A stretch of 64,000 nucleotides of DNA from Lachnospira eligens (GCF_009680455.1 NZ_WKRD01000002.1:186001-250000), one strand, 5' to 3'; positions 1 through 7,982 are shown, numbered from the stretch's first letter. The notes: generated from the letters alone by a model not told the origin. Numbers and translations are program-made.

Positions 1-109
1 CTTTTTTAGCAGTCTTCTTAACAGTTGTCTTCGCTTCTGCTGCCTTTACCTCTGCTGTCTTTACAGCACCACCAAATACATTGCCATCCTTTTTTTCATT
101 GTTTGCCAT
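1..109 (-). CDS. Lys/Ala-rich small protein, N-terminal part only
   Basis: Only the first 36 codons are inside the window; the gene runs off the left edge. The start ATG (109-107) follows a strong AAGGAGG site. The visible part begins MANNEKKDGNVFGGAV and then becomes an Ala/Lys/Thr-rich, very basic stretch, as in histone-H1-like tails or the lysine-rich N-termini of small Lachnospiraceae proteins such as DUF6465. The domain that would decide is outside the window. It lies 26 bp downstream of the HPr gene on the same strand and is probably co-transcribed with it. Function unknown. Confidence 0.6.
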   Translation of the reverse strand, partial: MANNEKKDGNVFGGAVKTAEVKAAEAKTTVKKTAKK

Positions 110-134
110 GTTTCCATCCTCCTTAATAAAAATA

Positions 135-386
135 CTACTCTCCAATAAGAAACTTCTTGATTGTTTCTACAGCTTTATCTGCATCATTGCCTTCTGCTGA
201 AATAGTAACAGACATTCCGTCTCTTAATCCAAATGCCATAATCCCCATTAAGCTTTTAGCATTAATATTCTTGCCTTCTGATGAAATATCAATATGACTC
301 TCAAACTGACAAGCAGTCTGAACAAGCTCAGCAATTGGATTCTTATGTACTTTATCAATGTTAGCAACGTTGATTGTCTCAGTCAT
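135..386 (-). CDS. HPr-family phosphocarrier protein, atypical active site
   Basis: 83 residues, the full length of HPr, the histidine phosphocarrier between Enzyme I and the sugar-specific Enzymes II of the phosphotransferase system. The alignment is clear: the active-site histidine is H14 (in VHKNP), and the regulatory serine region is NAKSLMGIM with S45 at the Ser46 position. The C-terminal half, TISAEGNDADKAVETI, is typical. The residue equivalent to Arg17, which normally follows the histidine and stabilises the phosphohistidine, is Asn16. It may therefore be a second, specialised HPr rather than the main PTS carrier. It has its own promoter (431-459) and a downstream partner gene. Family assignment is firm; the PTS role is uncertain. 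Confidence 0.85.
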   Translation of the reverse strand: MTETINVANIDKVHKNPIAELVQTACQFESHIDISSEGKNINAKSLMGIMAFGLRDGMSVTISAEGNDADKAVETIKKFLIGE

Positions 387-430
387 TACAAATTACACCT
401 TACTTTCGTTTAATTTCAGTTACTTTTGTA

Positions 431-459
431 AATATACCCTAATAGTAAATATAAGTCAA
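431..459 (-). promoter_or_regulatory. Sigma-A-type promoter of the HPr-like gene
   Basis: On the minus strand, TTGACT (459-454) and TATATT (436-431) are separated by 17 bp. The start codon of the HPr-like gene lies about 45 bp downstream, preceded by an AAGGTG ribosome site. This suggests the gene is transcribed apart from the trp operon upstream. Confidence 0.65.
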
Positions 460-493
460 CATCTGCTTTCGCAATTTAATTAATAAACAGCCC

Positions 494-820
494 TCATTTT
501 ATTGTAAGATTTATTGATTTATCTTCATAACCCTCATTATAAAGTTCTCTCATCTGCTCATCAAATATATCAGAAGGTTCATAATCACACAACAAAAGAA
601 TCAATTTTTTTATCTGTTCATTTTCTGAAGATAGTTTTTTATACTGTGGTTCTATTTTGTTTTTCAATTCCACAAGATTAGCAGCATTTTCCTCCTTAGG
701 AATTGCCAACGCCCCTGACACAACTCCAAGAGCATAGGCACATTCATAATTGCCAGTCATTCTTGCATTAGAAAATTCGCATTTGCGCGCAAGCGCCTGC
801 TTAGCTAATATAGGTACCAT
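494..820 (-). CDS. Uncharacterised 108-residue protein coupled to trpA
   Basis: 108 residues, not recognised. The start ATG overlaps the trpA stop as TAATG, so it should be translationally coupled to the trp operon and is its last gene. The N-terminal third is small-residue-rich (ALGVVSGALAIP) and may form a helical hairpin; the middle (residues 47-75) is Lys/Glu-rich and probably helical, and the C-terminus is acidic. There is no signal peptide, metal-binding pattern or nucleotide-binding motif. Its position suggests a role linked to tryptophan synthesis or simple read-through co-expression. It is not similar to TrpD, the missing pathway step. Confidence 0.7.
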   Translation of the reverse strand: MVPILAKQALARKCEFSNARMTGNYECAYALGVVSGALAIPKEENAANLVELKNKIEPQYKKLSSENEQIKKLILLLCDYEPSDIFDEQMRELYNEGYEDKSINLTIK

Positions 821-1614
821 TATGCATTAAGCTCCTTCTTAAATGTTGCAACATAATCTGTGGCAGCTTCCTCTGAATAATTATTAGCTTCAAGAAGCTT
901 GATAAAATGTGAGCCAACGATTGCACCATCAATGATATCTTCAAGCGGTGCAACATCTGCTGCTGTTCTTATTCCGAATCCCATCATAACAGGAATCTTA
1001 GATTCTTTCTTAACTTCTGTAAGATATTCTCTTATCTGTGAATGGAAGTTAGCCCCCTTTCCTGTAACACCCATCTGTGAAACGCAATATACGAAACCTC
1101 TTGCATTTTCTAAAAGCATTGGAATCCTGCCCTTAGATACTGGAGATACAAGCTGGATAAGAATTGGCGACTTCTCGTTCTTTGCAAGGACATCCTTAAT
1201 CTCGCCCTGCTCCTCGAATGGAAGGTCAGGAATGATAAGTCCATCAACACCATTTTCAATACATTTGTTTACGAAGTTCTCAACTCCATAATGATATACA
1301 GTATTATAGTAAAGCATGAATACAACAGGGCTGTTAAGACCAGCTTTTCTTACCTCGCCCATCATTGTAAATGTGCCTTCAAGTGAAGCTCCATTCTGTA
1401 TTGCTTTGAAAGATGCATCCTGAATTACAGGGCCATCTGCGATAGGATCTGAGAAAGGAACACCTATTTCCATAATATCGATTCCTGCCTTCTCCTGTGC
1501 AGACATAATCTTCTTAGTTGTATCGTAATCTGGAAGTCCTGCTGTTGTATATGTAATAAATGCTTTCTTTCCCTCTTCTTTAAGTGCTGCAAGTCTTTCT
1601 TCTATTCTATTCAT
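820..1614 (-). CDS. trpA: Tryptophan synthase alpha subunit
   Basis: 264 residues. Cleaves indole-3-glycerol phosphate to indole and glyceraldehyde-3-phosphate in the alpha2-beta2 synthase; indole is channelled to TrpB. The catalytic residues fall at their usual numbers: E49 in MEIGVPFSDP and D60 in PIADGPVIQ. The phosphate-binding loop VMMGFGIRT and the C-terminal GAIVGSHFIK are present. The ATG overlaps the trpB stop by one base (TAATG), and the stop overlaps the start of the next 108-residue gene in the same way. It belongs to the T-box-controlled trp operon. Confidence 0.97.
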   Translation of the reverse strand: MNRIEERLAALKEEGKKAFITYTTAGLPDYDTTKKIMSAQEKAGIDIMEIGVPFSDPIADGPVIQDASFKAIQNGASLEGTFTMMGEVRKAGLNSPVVFMLYYNTVYHYGVENFVNKCIENGVDGLIIPDLPFEEQGEIKDVLAKNEKSPILIQLVSPVSKGRIPMLLENARGFVYCVSQMGVTGKGANFHSQIREYLTEVKKESKIPVMMGFGIRTAADVAPLEDIIDGAIVGSHFIKLLEANNYSEEAATDYVATFKKELNA

Positions 1615-2801
1615 TACTTGTTAGTCTCCTCTCCGTTAAGATATTTCTGAACTGTATTAACATCCTTATCACCACGGCCTGAAAGACACATGATAATTGT
1701 CTTTCCTTTATATTCACCCTGTGCCATCTTGAACACATGTGCAAGTGCATGTGCACTTTCAATTGCCGGGATAATTCCTTCCATTCTGCAAAGTTCCATA
1801 AGTGCATCCATACATTCCTTATCTGTTACTGAAACATATTTTGCTCTTCCAGAATCTCTTAAGTAAGCATGTTCTGGTCCTACACCCGGATAATCAAGTC
1901 CTGCTGAGATTGAATGTGCAAGCTGGATATTACCAATTTCATCCTGTAAAAGATACGTCTTCATTCCGTGAAGGACACCAACCTGTCCAAGTGCCATTGC
2001 TGATGCATGCTTTCCAGTCTCAATGCCAAGTCCGCCTGCCTCAACACCAATAAGGTCTACATCTTTATCATTGATGAAATCTGCAAACATTCCGATTGAA
2101 TTAGAACCTCCACCGACACATGCTACAACTGCATCAGGAAGCTTTCCTGTCTTATCGAGAATCTGCTTTCTTGCCTCAGTGCTGATAATTCTCTGGAATT
2201 CCTTAACCATCTTAGGATATGGATGTGGTCCTACAGCAGAACCAATGATGTAAAATGTATCCTCTGCCCTTTCAGCCCATGTTCTGATTGCCTCGTTAGT
2301 TGCATCCTTTAGCGTTGCACTTCCTGTTGTTACAGGCTGAACCTTTGCTCCAAGCATTTCCATTCTGAACACATTAAGCTTCTGTCTCTCGATATCCTCA
2401 GCACCCATAAAAACTGTACACTCCATATCAAAAAGTGCTGCTCCTGTAGCTGTTGCAACGCCATGCTGTCCTGCACCAGTCTCAGCAATAACCTTAGTCT
2501 TGCCCATTCTCTTTGCAAGAAGAATCTGACCAATAACATTATTAATCTTATGTGCTCCTGTGTGGTTAAGATCCTCTCTCTTTAAGAATATATCTGCACC
2601 ATACTTTTCACTGATTCTTTCTGCATAATAAAGTGGTGTTGCTCTTCCTACATATTCCTGCAGATAATAAATATAATCCTTAGCAAATTCAGGGTCTCTT
2701 ATTGCCTCATCAAATGCTTTCTCAAGCTCTGCCAGAGTATTCATAAGTGACTCTGAAACATACTGTCCTCCAAACTGTCCATAATACTTGCTTCCTGCCA
2801 T
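1614..2801 (-). CDS. trpB: Tryptophan synthase beta subunit
   Basis: 395 residues, the normal length of TrpB1. PLP-dependent enzyme that condenses indole with serine to give tryptophan. The PLP lysine is K85 in HTGAHKINN, the phosphate-binding loop is [11 protein letters not shown] (near residue 230), and CLSGRGDKD is the typical C-terminal signature. The start follows an AGAGGT-like site 20 bp after trpF. Translationally coupled to trpA. No odd features; all family motifs are intact. Confidence 0.98.
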   Translation of the reverse strand: MAGSKYYGQFGGQYVSESLMNTLAELEKAFDEAIRDPEFAKDYIYYLQEYVGRATPLYYAERISEKYGADIFLKREDLNHTGAHKINNVIGQILLAKRMGKTKVIAETGAGQHGVATATGAALFDMECTVFMGAEDIERQKLNVFRMEMLGAKVQPVTTGSATLKDATNEAIRTWAERAEDTFYIIGSAVGPHPYPKMVKEFQRIISTEARKQILDKTGKLPDAVVACVGGGSNSIGMFADFINDKDVDLIGVEAGGLGIETGKHASAMALGQVGVLHGMKTYLLQDEIGNIQLAHSISAGLDYPGVGPEHAYLRDSGRAKYVSVTDKECMDALMELCRMEGIIPAIESAHALAHVFKMAQGEYKGKTIIMCLSGRGDKDVNTVQKYLNGEETNK

Positions 2802-2821
2802 TTTCTCTTTACCTCTTTTTC

Positions 2822-3475
2822 TTAAAATTTTGCATTCTGTATAAATGCTTTAACTTTACTCTCATCTTTTCCTTTAACGGACACATCATCATATTCAACG
2901 CCCGAACTTATATCAACAACATCAGACCTTACTGCTTCTATCGCAGCTTTTACATTGTCTGGTGTAAGTCCTCCTGCAAGGAATAATTTTTTATTACCGC
3001 AGTCCGCTTTTTTAAGACTTTCCCAGTCGAATGTCTTACCGCTCCCCGGAACTCCCGCATCAAATAGCAGTCCATATATTTTATCCAGACTTCGCCATCG
3101 CTTAGTCTCCAGATATATATCTTCTTCTGACTGATGCTTAATGTTAACGGCTCTTATAATCCTGACACTGCATGCATTATACACATCATCACTTAATTCA
3201 CCGTGAATCTGTATATAATCAAATCCTGCATTCTGTATTGCTTCAAGCTGTGATACATCGGGGGACACAACAACAGCAACGCTCTTGATGTCCGATTTCT
3301 TCAATTGTGCAACAAGCACCGCTGCCAGATTAATGTCAATATTGCGTCTGCTTTTTGGATAATATAGTACCATACCTGCATAATCTGCACCATATTTTTC
3401 TATAATGTGTACATCATCCATACTTGTAAGTCCGCATATCTTAACCTGTACTAAAGAATCATTTTCTTTCAGCAT
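2822..3475 (-). CDS. trpF: Phosphoribosylanthranilate isomerase
   Basis: 217 residues; (beta/alpha)8 barrel that converts N-(5'-phosphoribosyl)anthranilate to CdRP. The catalytic cysteine is C14 in VKICGLTS, the catalytic aspartate lies in [16 protein letters not shown] (near residue 140), and the phosphate-binding loops [11 protein letters not shown] and DISSGVE are present. The first ATG lies 17 bp inside the end of trpC, so translation is coupled. Its substrate is made by TrpD, which is not in this operon; see the findings. Confidence 0.95.
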   Translation of the reverse strand: MLKENDSLVQVKICGLTSMDDVHIIEKYGADYAGMVLYYPKSRRNIDINLAAVLVAQLKKSDIKSVAVVVSPDVSQLEAIQNAGFDYIQIHGELSDDVYNACSVRIIRAVNIKHQSEEDIYLETKRWRSLDKIYGLLFDAGVPGSGKTFDWESLKKADCGNKKLFLAGGLTPDNVKAAIEAVRSDVVDISSGVEYDDVSVKGKDESKVKAFIQNAKF

Positions 3476-4265
3476 TATATACCTCTTTAAACTCTGATAT
3501 TAATTCTTCCGGCTTCGGTGCTTCCATAAGCACTGTTCCTATAAGAAGTGCATCTGCTCCACTCTTTGCCAGCGCCTTAATATCGTCTGTATCCGCAACA
3601 CCGCTTTCTGATACAAGCAGTTTTCCAGCTTTTCTCATCTCTGGTGTAACCATATCTGCAAGTTTTTTCGTAGTATCAAGGTCAACCTCAAATGTCTTAA
3701 GATTACGGTTGTTGATTCCTATAATCTTCACATCAAGATTCAGCATTCTCTGCATTTCCTCTTCGTTATGAACCTCGCATAAAACATCAAGTCCTAAACT
3801 GTAAGCAAGGTCATATAGTTCTTTAAATCTACTGTCATCAAGAATCGCAGCAATGAGAAGAACTGCATCCGCTCCTATTACCTTTGCTTCATATACCTGA
3901 TATGGATCAATTATGAAATCCTTTCTGATAATCGGAAGGTCTGTCATCTGTCTTATCTGCTTAAGATATTCTGTACTTCCCTTAAAATGGTCTTCCTCTG
4001 TAAGACATGAAATAGCATCTGCGCTTTCACCGTACTGTTTTATCCTTTCTTCCAGAGTAATCTTATTGTTCATATTACCATGACTTGGTGATGCTTTCTT
4101 GAACTCACTTATAATTGAAAGACCGTCCTTTGCAAGTGCATCATAGAAGCTGTGTGACACTCTCTGGCTCTCAATCGCAAGTCTTGTCATCTCTTCTTCG
4201 CTGATTCTTTTCTTGTGTTCTGGAAGTCTTTTTAACTTATCCTCTACAATAACATCTAATATCAT
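3459..4265 (-). CDS. trpC: Indole-3-glycerol phosphate synthase
   Basis: 268 residues, a single-domain TrpC (not fused to TrpF). Ring closure of CdRP to indole-3-glycerol phosphate. Motifs: SEFKKASPSHG (residues 53-63) with the substrate lysine, IRKDFIIDPYQVYEA, GINNRNLKTFEVD, and the C-terminal phosphate site SGADALLIGTVLM. The ATG overlaps the trpG stop as TAATG. In most Firmicute operons trpD sits between trpG and trpC; here there is no space for it. Confidence 0.97.
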   Translation of the reverse strand: MILDVIVEDKLKRLPEHKKRISEEEMTRLAIESQRVSHSFYDALAKDGLSIISEFKKASPSHGNMNNKITLEERIKQYGESADAISCLTEEDHFKGSTEYLKQIRQMTDLPIIRKDFIIDPYQVYEAKVIGADAVLLIAAILDDSRFKELYDLAYSLGLDVLCEVHNEEEMQRMLNLDVKIIGINNRNLKTFEVDLDTTKKLADMVTPEMRKAGKLLVSESGVADTDDIKALAKSGADALLIGTVLMEAPKPEELISEFKEVYNAERK

Positions 4266-4834
4266 TAAATCACCCCATTAACGAAATTTTCAATCATTCT
4301 CTTGCCATGCTCTGTATATATTGACTCCGGATGGAACTGCAATCCGACCACCGGATAATCCTTATGTTTTACAGCCATTATTTCTCCATCCTGTGTCTTG
4401 GCAATAATCTCCAGGCAGTCGGGCAAAGTCTTTTCAATTATAGCGAGTGAATGATATCTTGCAACCTTTACTGGTGAATCAAGTCCGGTAAATATTCCTG
4501 TTCCATCATGGTATATTTCAGACTGTTTACCATGCATGATACATTTTGCATAAGAAACAGTCGCGCCAAATGCTTCTCCTATGCACTGATGTCCCAAACA
4601 TATACCAAGTATCGGCTTCTTTCCTGTAAAATGCTTTATTACATCAACACATATTCCAGCATCTTTAGGGCTCTTAGGGCCAGGAGATACAACTATTGAT
4701 TCAGGGTCAAGCTCCTCTATCTCCTCAATTGTTATCTTATCGTTTCTTACAACCTTAATATCACTGTTAAATATTCCAATAAACTGATACAGGTTATATG
4801 TAAATGAGTCATAATTATCAATCAGCAGAATCAT
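4265..4834 (-). CDS. trpG: Anthranilate synthase glutamine amidotransferase subunit
   Basis: 189 residues; class I glutamine amidotransferase that supplies ammonia to TrpE. Nucleophile C79 in GICLGHQCIGEAFG; the His/Glu pair is in LQFHPESIYTEHG (about residues 167-172); PGP loop at 51-53. The length stops right after the amidotransferase domain, so there is no TrpG-TrpD fusion. The start overlaps the trpE stop by 4 bp. TrpG can be shared with folate synthesis (PabA); its place in the operon supports the tryptophan role. Confidence 0.95.
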   Translation of the reverse strand: MILLIDNYDSFTYNLYQFIGIFNSDIKVVRNDKITIEEIEELDPESIVVSPGPKSPKDAGICVDVIKHFTGKKPILGICLGHQCIGEAFGATVSYAKCIMHGKQSEIYHDGTGIFTGLDSPVKVARYHSLAIIEKTLPDCLEIIAKTQDGEIMAVKHKDYPVVGLQFHPESIYTEHGKRMIENFVNGVI

Positions 4835-6249
4835 AAATGTTCCTCCTTAACAAGTGTCTTTGCAAGTGCCATTACTTTATTGCAGCACTCCTGATATTCC
4901 ATCTCAGGCTTTGAATCAGCAACAATTCCTGCACCTGCCTGAAGATATACCTTATCGTCTTTCTTAATCATAGTCCTGATTGTAATGCAGAAGTTCATAT
5001 TACCGCCAAAATCAAGGTATCCTGTAGCCCCTCCATACAGGCCTCTTCTTACTGTCTCAAGCTCATCTATGATTTCCATTGCTCTTATCTTAGGTGCACC
5101 GCTTAATGTGCCTGCTGGAAGGAATGATGATACGAGGTCAAGTGGATGATATTCTCCATTCTTTCTTCCCTCAACAAGTGAAACAATATGCATAACATGT
5201 GAATATCTCTGGATATTCATGAACTGGTCAACCTTAACTGTTCCTATCTCACTTATCCTACCCATATCGTTACGTGCAAGGTCAACTAACATTACATGCT
5301 CTGCTCTCTCTTTCTCATCTGCAAGAAGTTCTTCCTCTAAAGCAATATCCTGTTCCTTTGTTGCTCCTCTTTTTCTTGTGCCCGCTATAGGACATGTATA
5401 TACTTTATTGTCTGACTGCTTTACAATCATTTCTGGTGAACTTCCGATTATCTCAAAATCTCCGAAATTAAAGTAATACATATATGGTGAAGGATTAAGT
5501 TCTCTTAATTTTTCATAGAGATTAAAACCGCTCTGTCCCGTCTTTATTGTCCATCTCTGTGAAAGAACAGTCTGGAATATATGACCTTCTTTTATGTAAT
5601 TCTTAATCTTATTAACCTTCTTGCTATATTGTTCAAGCGTGTCCGATTTTTTCAATATTACACCATCAAGTGACATATCAGGCTTATCATCCTTAAACTT
5701 ATCTACACCCTCTCTTGCAGTCTTTATAAGCTCCTCCGCTTCCTTTAAAGCCTTAATCCTGCCTTCCTCTGAATCCTCTCCAAGCACTACTGCTGTGAAT
5801 GTTTCTGCTGTATGATTGATAGCAATGAACTTGTCTGCAAGCATAAGCTGTATTGTCTCAATTCCTATCTCATCAGGATTATCATCAGGAAGGACTTCTG
5901 TGTATCTTATATAATCATATCCAAGGCTTCCAACAAGACCTCCGATGAAATCAAGTTCTCCCGGATCCTTTACTATCTCGAATTCATCAAAATACTCTTT
6001 AAGTCTTATAAGAGGATTGCCCTCTCTTACCTCTCTGCTTCCATCTTTTCTTGTAATAACAAGGCTGTCCTTATCTGATTGGATTATCTCATTCGGTTCA
6101 ACTCCCATAAAAGTATACTGTCCGCTTTCCTTGTCAGTTCCTTCAAGAAGAAATCCCTTCTTTTCAATTCCAAGTCCTTTGTATAGTTCAATAGCTTTCT
6201 CATTAACGATACTTACCGTCTTCTTATAAGCTCTTAATCTTCGTTTCAT
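4831..6249 (-). CDS. trpE: Anthranilate synthase component I
   Basis: 472 residues, the usual length. Converts chorismate to anthranilate with TrpG. The chorismate-binding C-terminal half carries SPYMYYFNFGDFEIIGSSPE, CPIAGTRKRG, LVDLARNDMGRI, FLPAGTLSGAPK and QAGAGIVADSKPE. The N-terminal half has the TrpE-type LLEG tract where feedback-inhibited enzymes have LLES. It is first in the operon, behind the T-box leader, with GGAGG before the ATG. PabB was considered, but the operon and the T-box with a Trp specifier argue for TrpE. Confidence 0.95.
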   Translation of the reverse strand: MKRRLRAYKKTVSIVNEKAIELYKGLGIEKKGFLLEGTDKESGQYTFMGVEPNEIIQSDKDSLVITRKDGSREVREGNPLIRLKEYFDEFEIVKDPGELDFIGGLVGSLGYDYIRYTEVLPDDNPDEIGIETIQLMLADKFIAINHTAETFTAVVLGEDSEEGRIKALKEAEELIKTAREGVDKFKDDKPDMSLDGVILKKSDTLEQYSKKVNKIKNYIKEGHIFQTVLSQRWTIKTGQSGFNLYEKLRELNPSPYMYYFNFGDFEIIGSSPEMIVKQSDNKVYTCPIAGTRKRGATKEQDIALEEELLADEKERAEHVMLVDLARNDMGRISEIGTVKVDQFMNIQRYSHVMHIVSLVEGRKNGEYHPLDLVSSFLPAGTLSGAPKIRAMEIIDELETVRRGLYGGATGYLDFGGNMNFCITIRTMIKKDDKVYLQAGAGIVADSKPEMEYQECCNKVMALAKTLVKEEHL

Positions 6250-6296
6250 AGTTCCTCCCTATCCTTCGTTGTTCATTACTGGCGTCTGCTGCTTAC

Positions 6297-6346
6297 AAAA
6301 AATGTCCCTGACAGTAACCTGTATATTGCAGATTCCTGTCAGGGAC
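6297..6346 (-). terminator. T-box-controlled terminator before trpE
   Basis: An 11-bp perfect stem, GTCCCTGACAG (6346-6336) with CTGTCAGGGAC (6314-6304), is followed on the minus strand by ATTTTTT. Its left arm is shared with the antiterminator side of the T-box, so the two structures exclude each other. Confidence 0.93.
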
Positions 6347-6635
6347 GAATTACCGTGGTGCCACCCTTATTTATGAACATACTTGTAATATTAATAAAAA
6401 AGGGGGCACTCCTTACCGGATATGCCACCTGTATGCTCAACTCATTATCAGATACAATTAATATATCCTTCCCCTGTAACGCGAGGCCGCGTCGTAAACT
6501 ACTGCTAATTCATCTACGCATCTCACAAACCCATTCCTTACGGCTCTCCATACTGACATTCCACCACCGCCAGCTCTCTGTGATGTACCTTCCGAAAGTA
6601 CTCTTTTGATCATCGACTTTAAATATTTAACTGCC
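6297..6635 (-). promoter_or_regulatory. T-box leader (tRNA-Trp sensing) of the trp operon
   Basis: On the minus strand the leader shows a Stem I with AGAGAGC and the GGTGG/GAATG arrangement typical of T-boxes. A specifier loop follows, reading GGAATGGG with UGG (Trp) at 6533-6531. The conserved T-box AAGGGTGGCACCACGG (about 6368-6353) comes next and overlaps a terminator stem. Uncharged tRNA-Trp would pair with UGG and with the T-box bulge, favour the antiterminator, and let transcription enter trpE. The downstream genes agree with the specifier. Strong call. Confidence 0.95.
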
Positions 6636-6639
6636 ACCT

Positions 6640-6668
6640 ATAATAGCACTATGTTTATCTGTCGTCAA
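6640..6668 (-). promoter_or_regulatory. Promoter of the trp operon
   Basis: TTGACG (6668-6663), 17-bp spacer, TATTAT (6645-6640) on the minus strand, directly upstream of the T-box leader. Transcription should start near 6633. Confidence 0.85.
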
Positions 6669-6678
6669 GCACAAAAGC

Positions 6679-7050
6679 TTAAAATTTCCTGATATTAACA
6701 ATTGTCTGAACCAGATATACTATGTATAAAACAGCTGCTACAAAAATAAGAACCGTTGTTGCATTTGTAAGTACCAGTATAATCACATTCACAGTAAGAA
6801 GAATAACTACTCCTAAAAGTGTTTTTCCAATTGTTCTTTTAAATACTTTAACGCTTACAATATATACCACAACAAGGATTATCAGAATAATCAAACTCAG
6901 AATCGAAAGTGTTCTCCAAAAAGCATCAAACTCTTCCTGTGTGGTCTGCTGAATCCTTGCAATTCCACTCTGAATAAAAAACATATATAGGTTTATCATC
7001 ATCAAAATTAATGTTACTATTTCTAACAGCATATTCTTTATAACTTTCAT
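6679..7050 (-). CDS. Small four-helix membrane protein, unknown
   Basis: 123 residues with about four hydrophobic segments (near 8-28, 45-67, 75-94 and 95-116), and no catalytic or transport motif I recognise. A good GGAGGAATT site precedes the ATG. It is the last gene of the first c-di-GMP riboswitch cassette (small ORF, DUF3592-like gene, this gene), 55 bp after its neighbour. A broken copy of its first 16 codons lies at 7983-8033 in the second cassette. Function unknown; expression is likely under c-di-GMP control by read-through. Confidence 0.7.
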   Translation of the reverse strand: MKVIKNMLLEIVTLILMMINLYMFFIQSGIARIQQTTQEEFDAFWRTLSILSLIILIILVVVYIVSVKVFKRTIGKTLLGVVILLTVNVIILVLTNATTVLIFVAAVLYIVYLVQTIVNIRKF

Positions 7051-7105
7051 TTCTTAATTCCTCCATATTATATACTCACAATTTAAGTTCACTCTCAATT
7101 GACAC

Positions 7106-7462
7106 TTACATAAGCCTTTCCAATGCCAATAACATTATGTAAAAGCCAACAAGTGCAAACCACACAATACTCAGAATCATATATATGGTCTGTTCATTTC
7201 CCATAACTCCATTATATGGATTATCTTTGTTAACACGTATGGTATAAACAGAACCCCTTTCATGATACATCGAAAATATATTCTTTTTTACACGGCAAAC
7301 ATAATTATGCCCTTTGTATCCATAAATAAACTCAGAAGCGTATTGATATTTATAGCCATTGCCATTTGCAACTCCTTTAGTTTTATAGAAATGCTTTTTT
7401 ATGTATAAAAATCGGGCAAAAAAAACGAGATCCATCATAATACCTATAACCAGTCCTTCCAC
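7106..7462 (-). CDS. DUF3592-like two-helix membrane protein under c-di-GMP riboswitch
   Basis: 118 residues, GTG start with GAGG 8 bp upstream. There is a hydrophobic N-terminal segment (residues 2-20), a soluble middle with the pattern SEFIYGYKGHNYVCRVKK followed by VYTIRVNKDNPYNG, and a C-terminal membrane helix (about 93-113). The order helix, beta-rich segment containing Y-x-V-x-V and N-P, helix is what DUF3592-type proteins show. The middle domain should lie on one face of the membrane. Function unknown. Lies 3 bp after the 41-codon ORF and downstream of the riboswitch at 7722-7805. Confidence 0.75.
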   Translation of the reverse strand: MEGLVIGIMMDLVFFARFLYIKKHFYKTKGVANGNGYKYQYASEFIYGYKGHNYVCRVKKNIFSMYHERGSVYTIRVNKDNPYNGVMGNEQTIYMILSIVWFALVGFYIMLLALERLM

Positions 7463-7465
7463 TTC

Positions 7466-7591
7466 CTACACCTCATATTTCATGTTATTCGACAGCGTTA
7501 GATGCAATGTGTTCGCTTGCTTTCTAATATATTTAATGCTAGCATTTGTATTTTCTCTAACTTCCTCAGAGTTATTAAATAAATTCTTCAA
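7466..7591 (-). CDS. 41-residue small protein, first ORF of riboswitch cassette 1
   Basis: Starts with TTG (7591-7589), preceded by a G-rich AGGGGG site about 11 bp upstream, and ends TAG just before the GTG of the DUF3592-like gene. It reads LKNLFNNSEEVRENTNASIKY, then a basic segment with RKQANTLHLTLSNN. It is polar and probably helical, with no signal or membrane segment. Support for coding: the frame is intact in both cassette copies, with three differing residues (AS to NS in the middle, KQ to KH) and no stops, although the neighbouring gene has decayed in copy 2. Start codon choice is uncertain. Confidence 0.5.
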   Translation of the reverse strand: MKNLFNNSEEVRENTNASIKYIRKQANTLHLTLSNNMKYEV

Positions 7592-7632
7592 TTTTTCTTT
7601 TTCCCCCTATGGTATTTTTGAAGCCTGAATTT

Positions 7633-7684
7633 AAAACAAAAAAGGCTGCACTAAGAAATTTTTAAAAGAATTCTTAATGCAACC
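7633..7684 (-). terminator. Terminator after c-di-GMP riboswitch, copy 1
   Basis: Minus-strand stem GGTTGCATTAAGAA with TTCTTAGTGCAGCC (14 bp including G-U pairs, 7684-7644), followed by TTTTTTGTTTT. It lies between the riboswitch aptamer and the first ORF, where an expression platform terminator is expected. Confidence 0.85.
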
Positions 7685-7721
7685 GAACTATCATAGTATT
7701 AGAGACTTATGCTTATGTGAA

Positions 7722-7805
7722 TCTCTCAACTGAAAATAGTGTTTTTCAGCTTTATACCTCTAGACTTCTAGTTTTGCGTCCTTATATTTCTATAAGTTTG
7801 CCATA
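7722..7805 (-). ncRNA. c-di-GMP-I (GEMM) riboswitch, copy 1
   Basis: Minus-strand landmarks of the GEMM-I aptamer appear in order. GGCAAA (7802-7797) is followed by a perfect helix CTTATA-GAAA-TATAAG with a GNRA tetraloop (7796-7781), then GACGCAAA (7780-7773), then a CTAGA/TCTAG segment with AGGTATAA (tetraloop-receptor arm). A second helix, CTGAAAA/TTTTCAG (7749-7730), and a TTGAGAG tail end it. A promoter lies just upstream and a terminator about 40 nt downstream. It should make transcription of the 41-codon ORF and the membrane protein genes depend on cyclic di-GMP; whether c-di-GMP turns them on or off cannot be read safely. Confidence 0.85.
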
Positions 7806-7816
7806 TTTACTTTTTT

Positions 7817-7845
7817 AATATATATTAATTTATATCACCTGTAAA
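7817..7845 (-). promoter_or_regulatory. Promoter of riboswitch cassette 1
   Basis: TTTACA (7845-7840), 17-bp spacer, TATATT (7822-7817) on the minus strand, with the riboswitch beginning about 15 bp downstream. Confidence 0.75.
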
Positions 7846-7982
7846 CTGCTATTATTGAGATTGATTTGTATCTCTACTGAATTTTATCTTATTTCTTGCT
7901 AAAAGCCTACTCACTCACTTGAATTTCTATCTTGCGTAGGTCTTTTCTCTACCCTCTACCTGTCCTCACACAGCTTTCCGGT

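Larger units (their letters stand above)
7003..7977. repeat. Tandem duplication, copy 1 (riboswitch cassette)
   Basis: About 970 bp, repeated next door at about 7990-8959. On the minus strand it holds, in order, a promoter, a c-di-GMP-I riboswitch, a terminator hairpin, a 41-codon ORF, a DUF3592-like gene and the 5' end of the 123-residue membrane protein gene. By eye the riboswitch/terminator half differs from copy 2 at only about half a dozen of some 340 positions, while the gene half has diverged much more. Copy 1 lacks about 50 bp near its right end that copy 2 has (around 8887-8935). Confidence 0.9.

Noticed and set aside
4831..6249. PabB (aminodeoxychorismate synthase) instead of TrpE
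   Set aside because: The tryptophan T-box and the trp genes downstream decide for TrpE.
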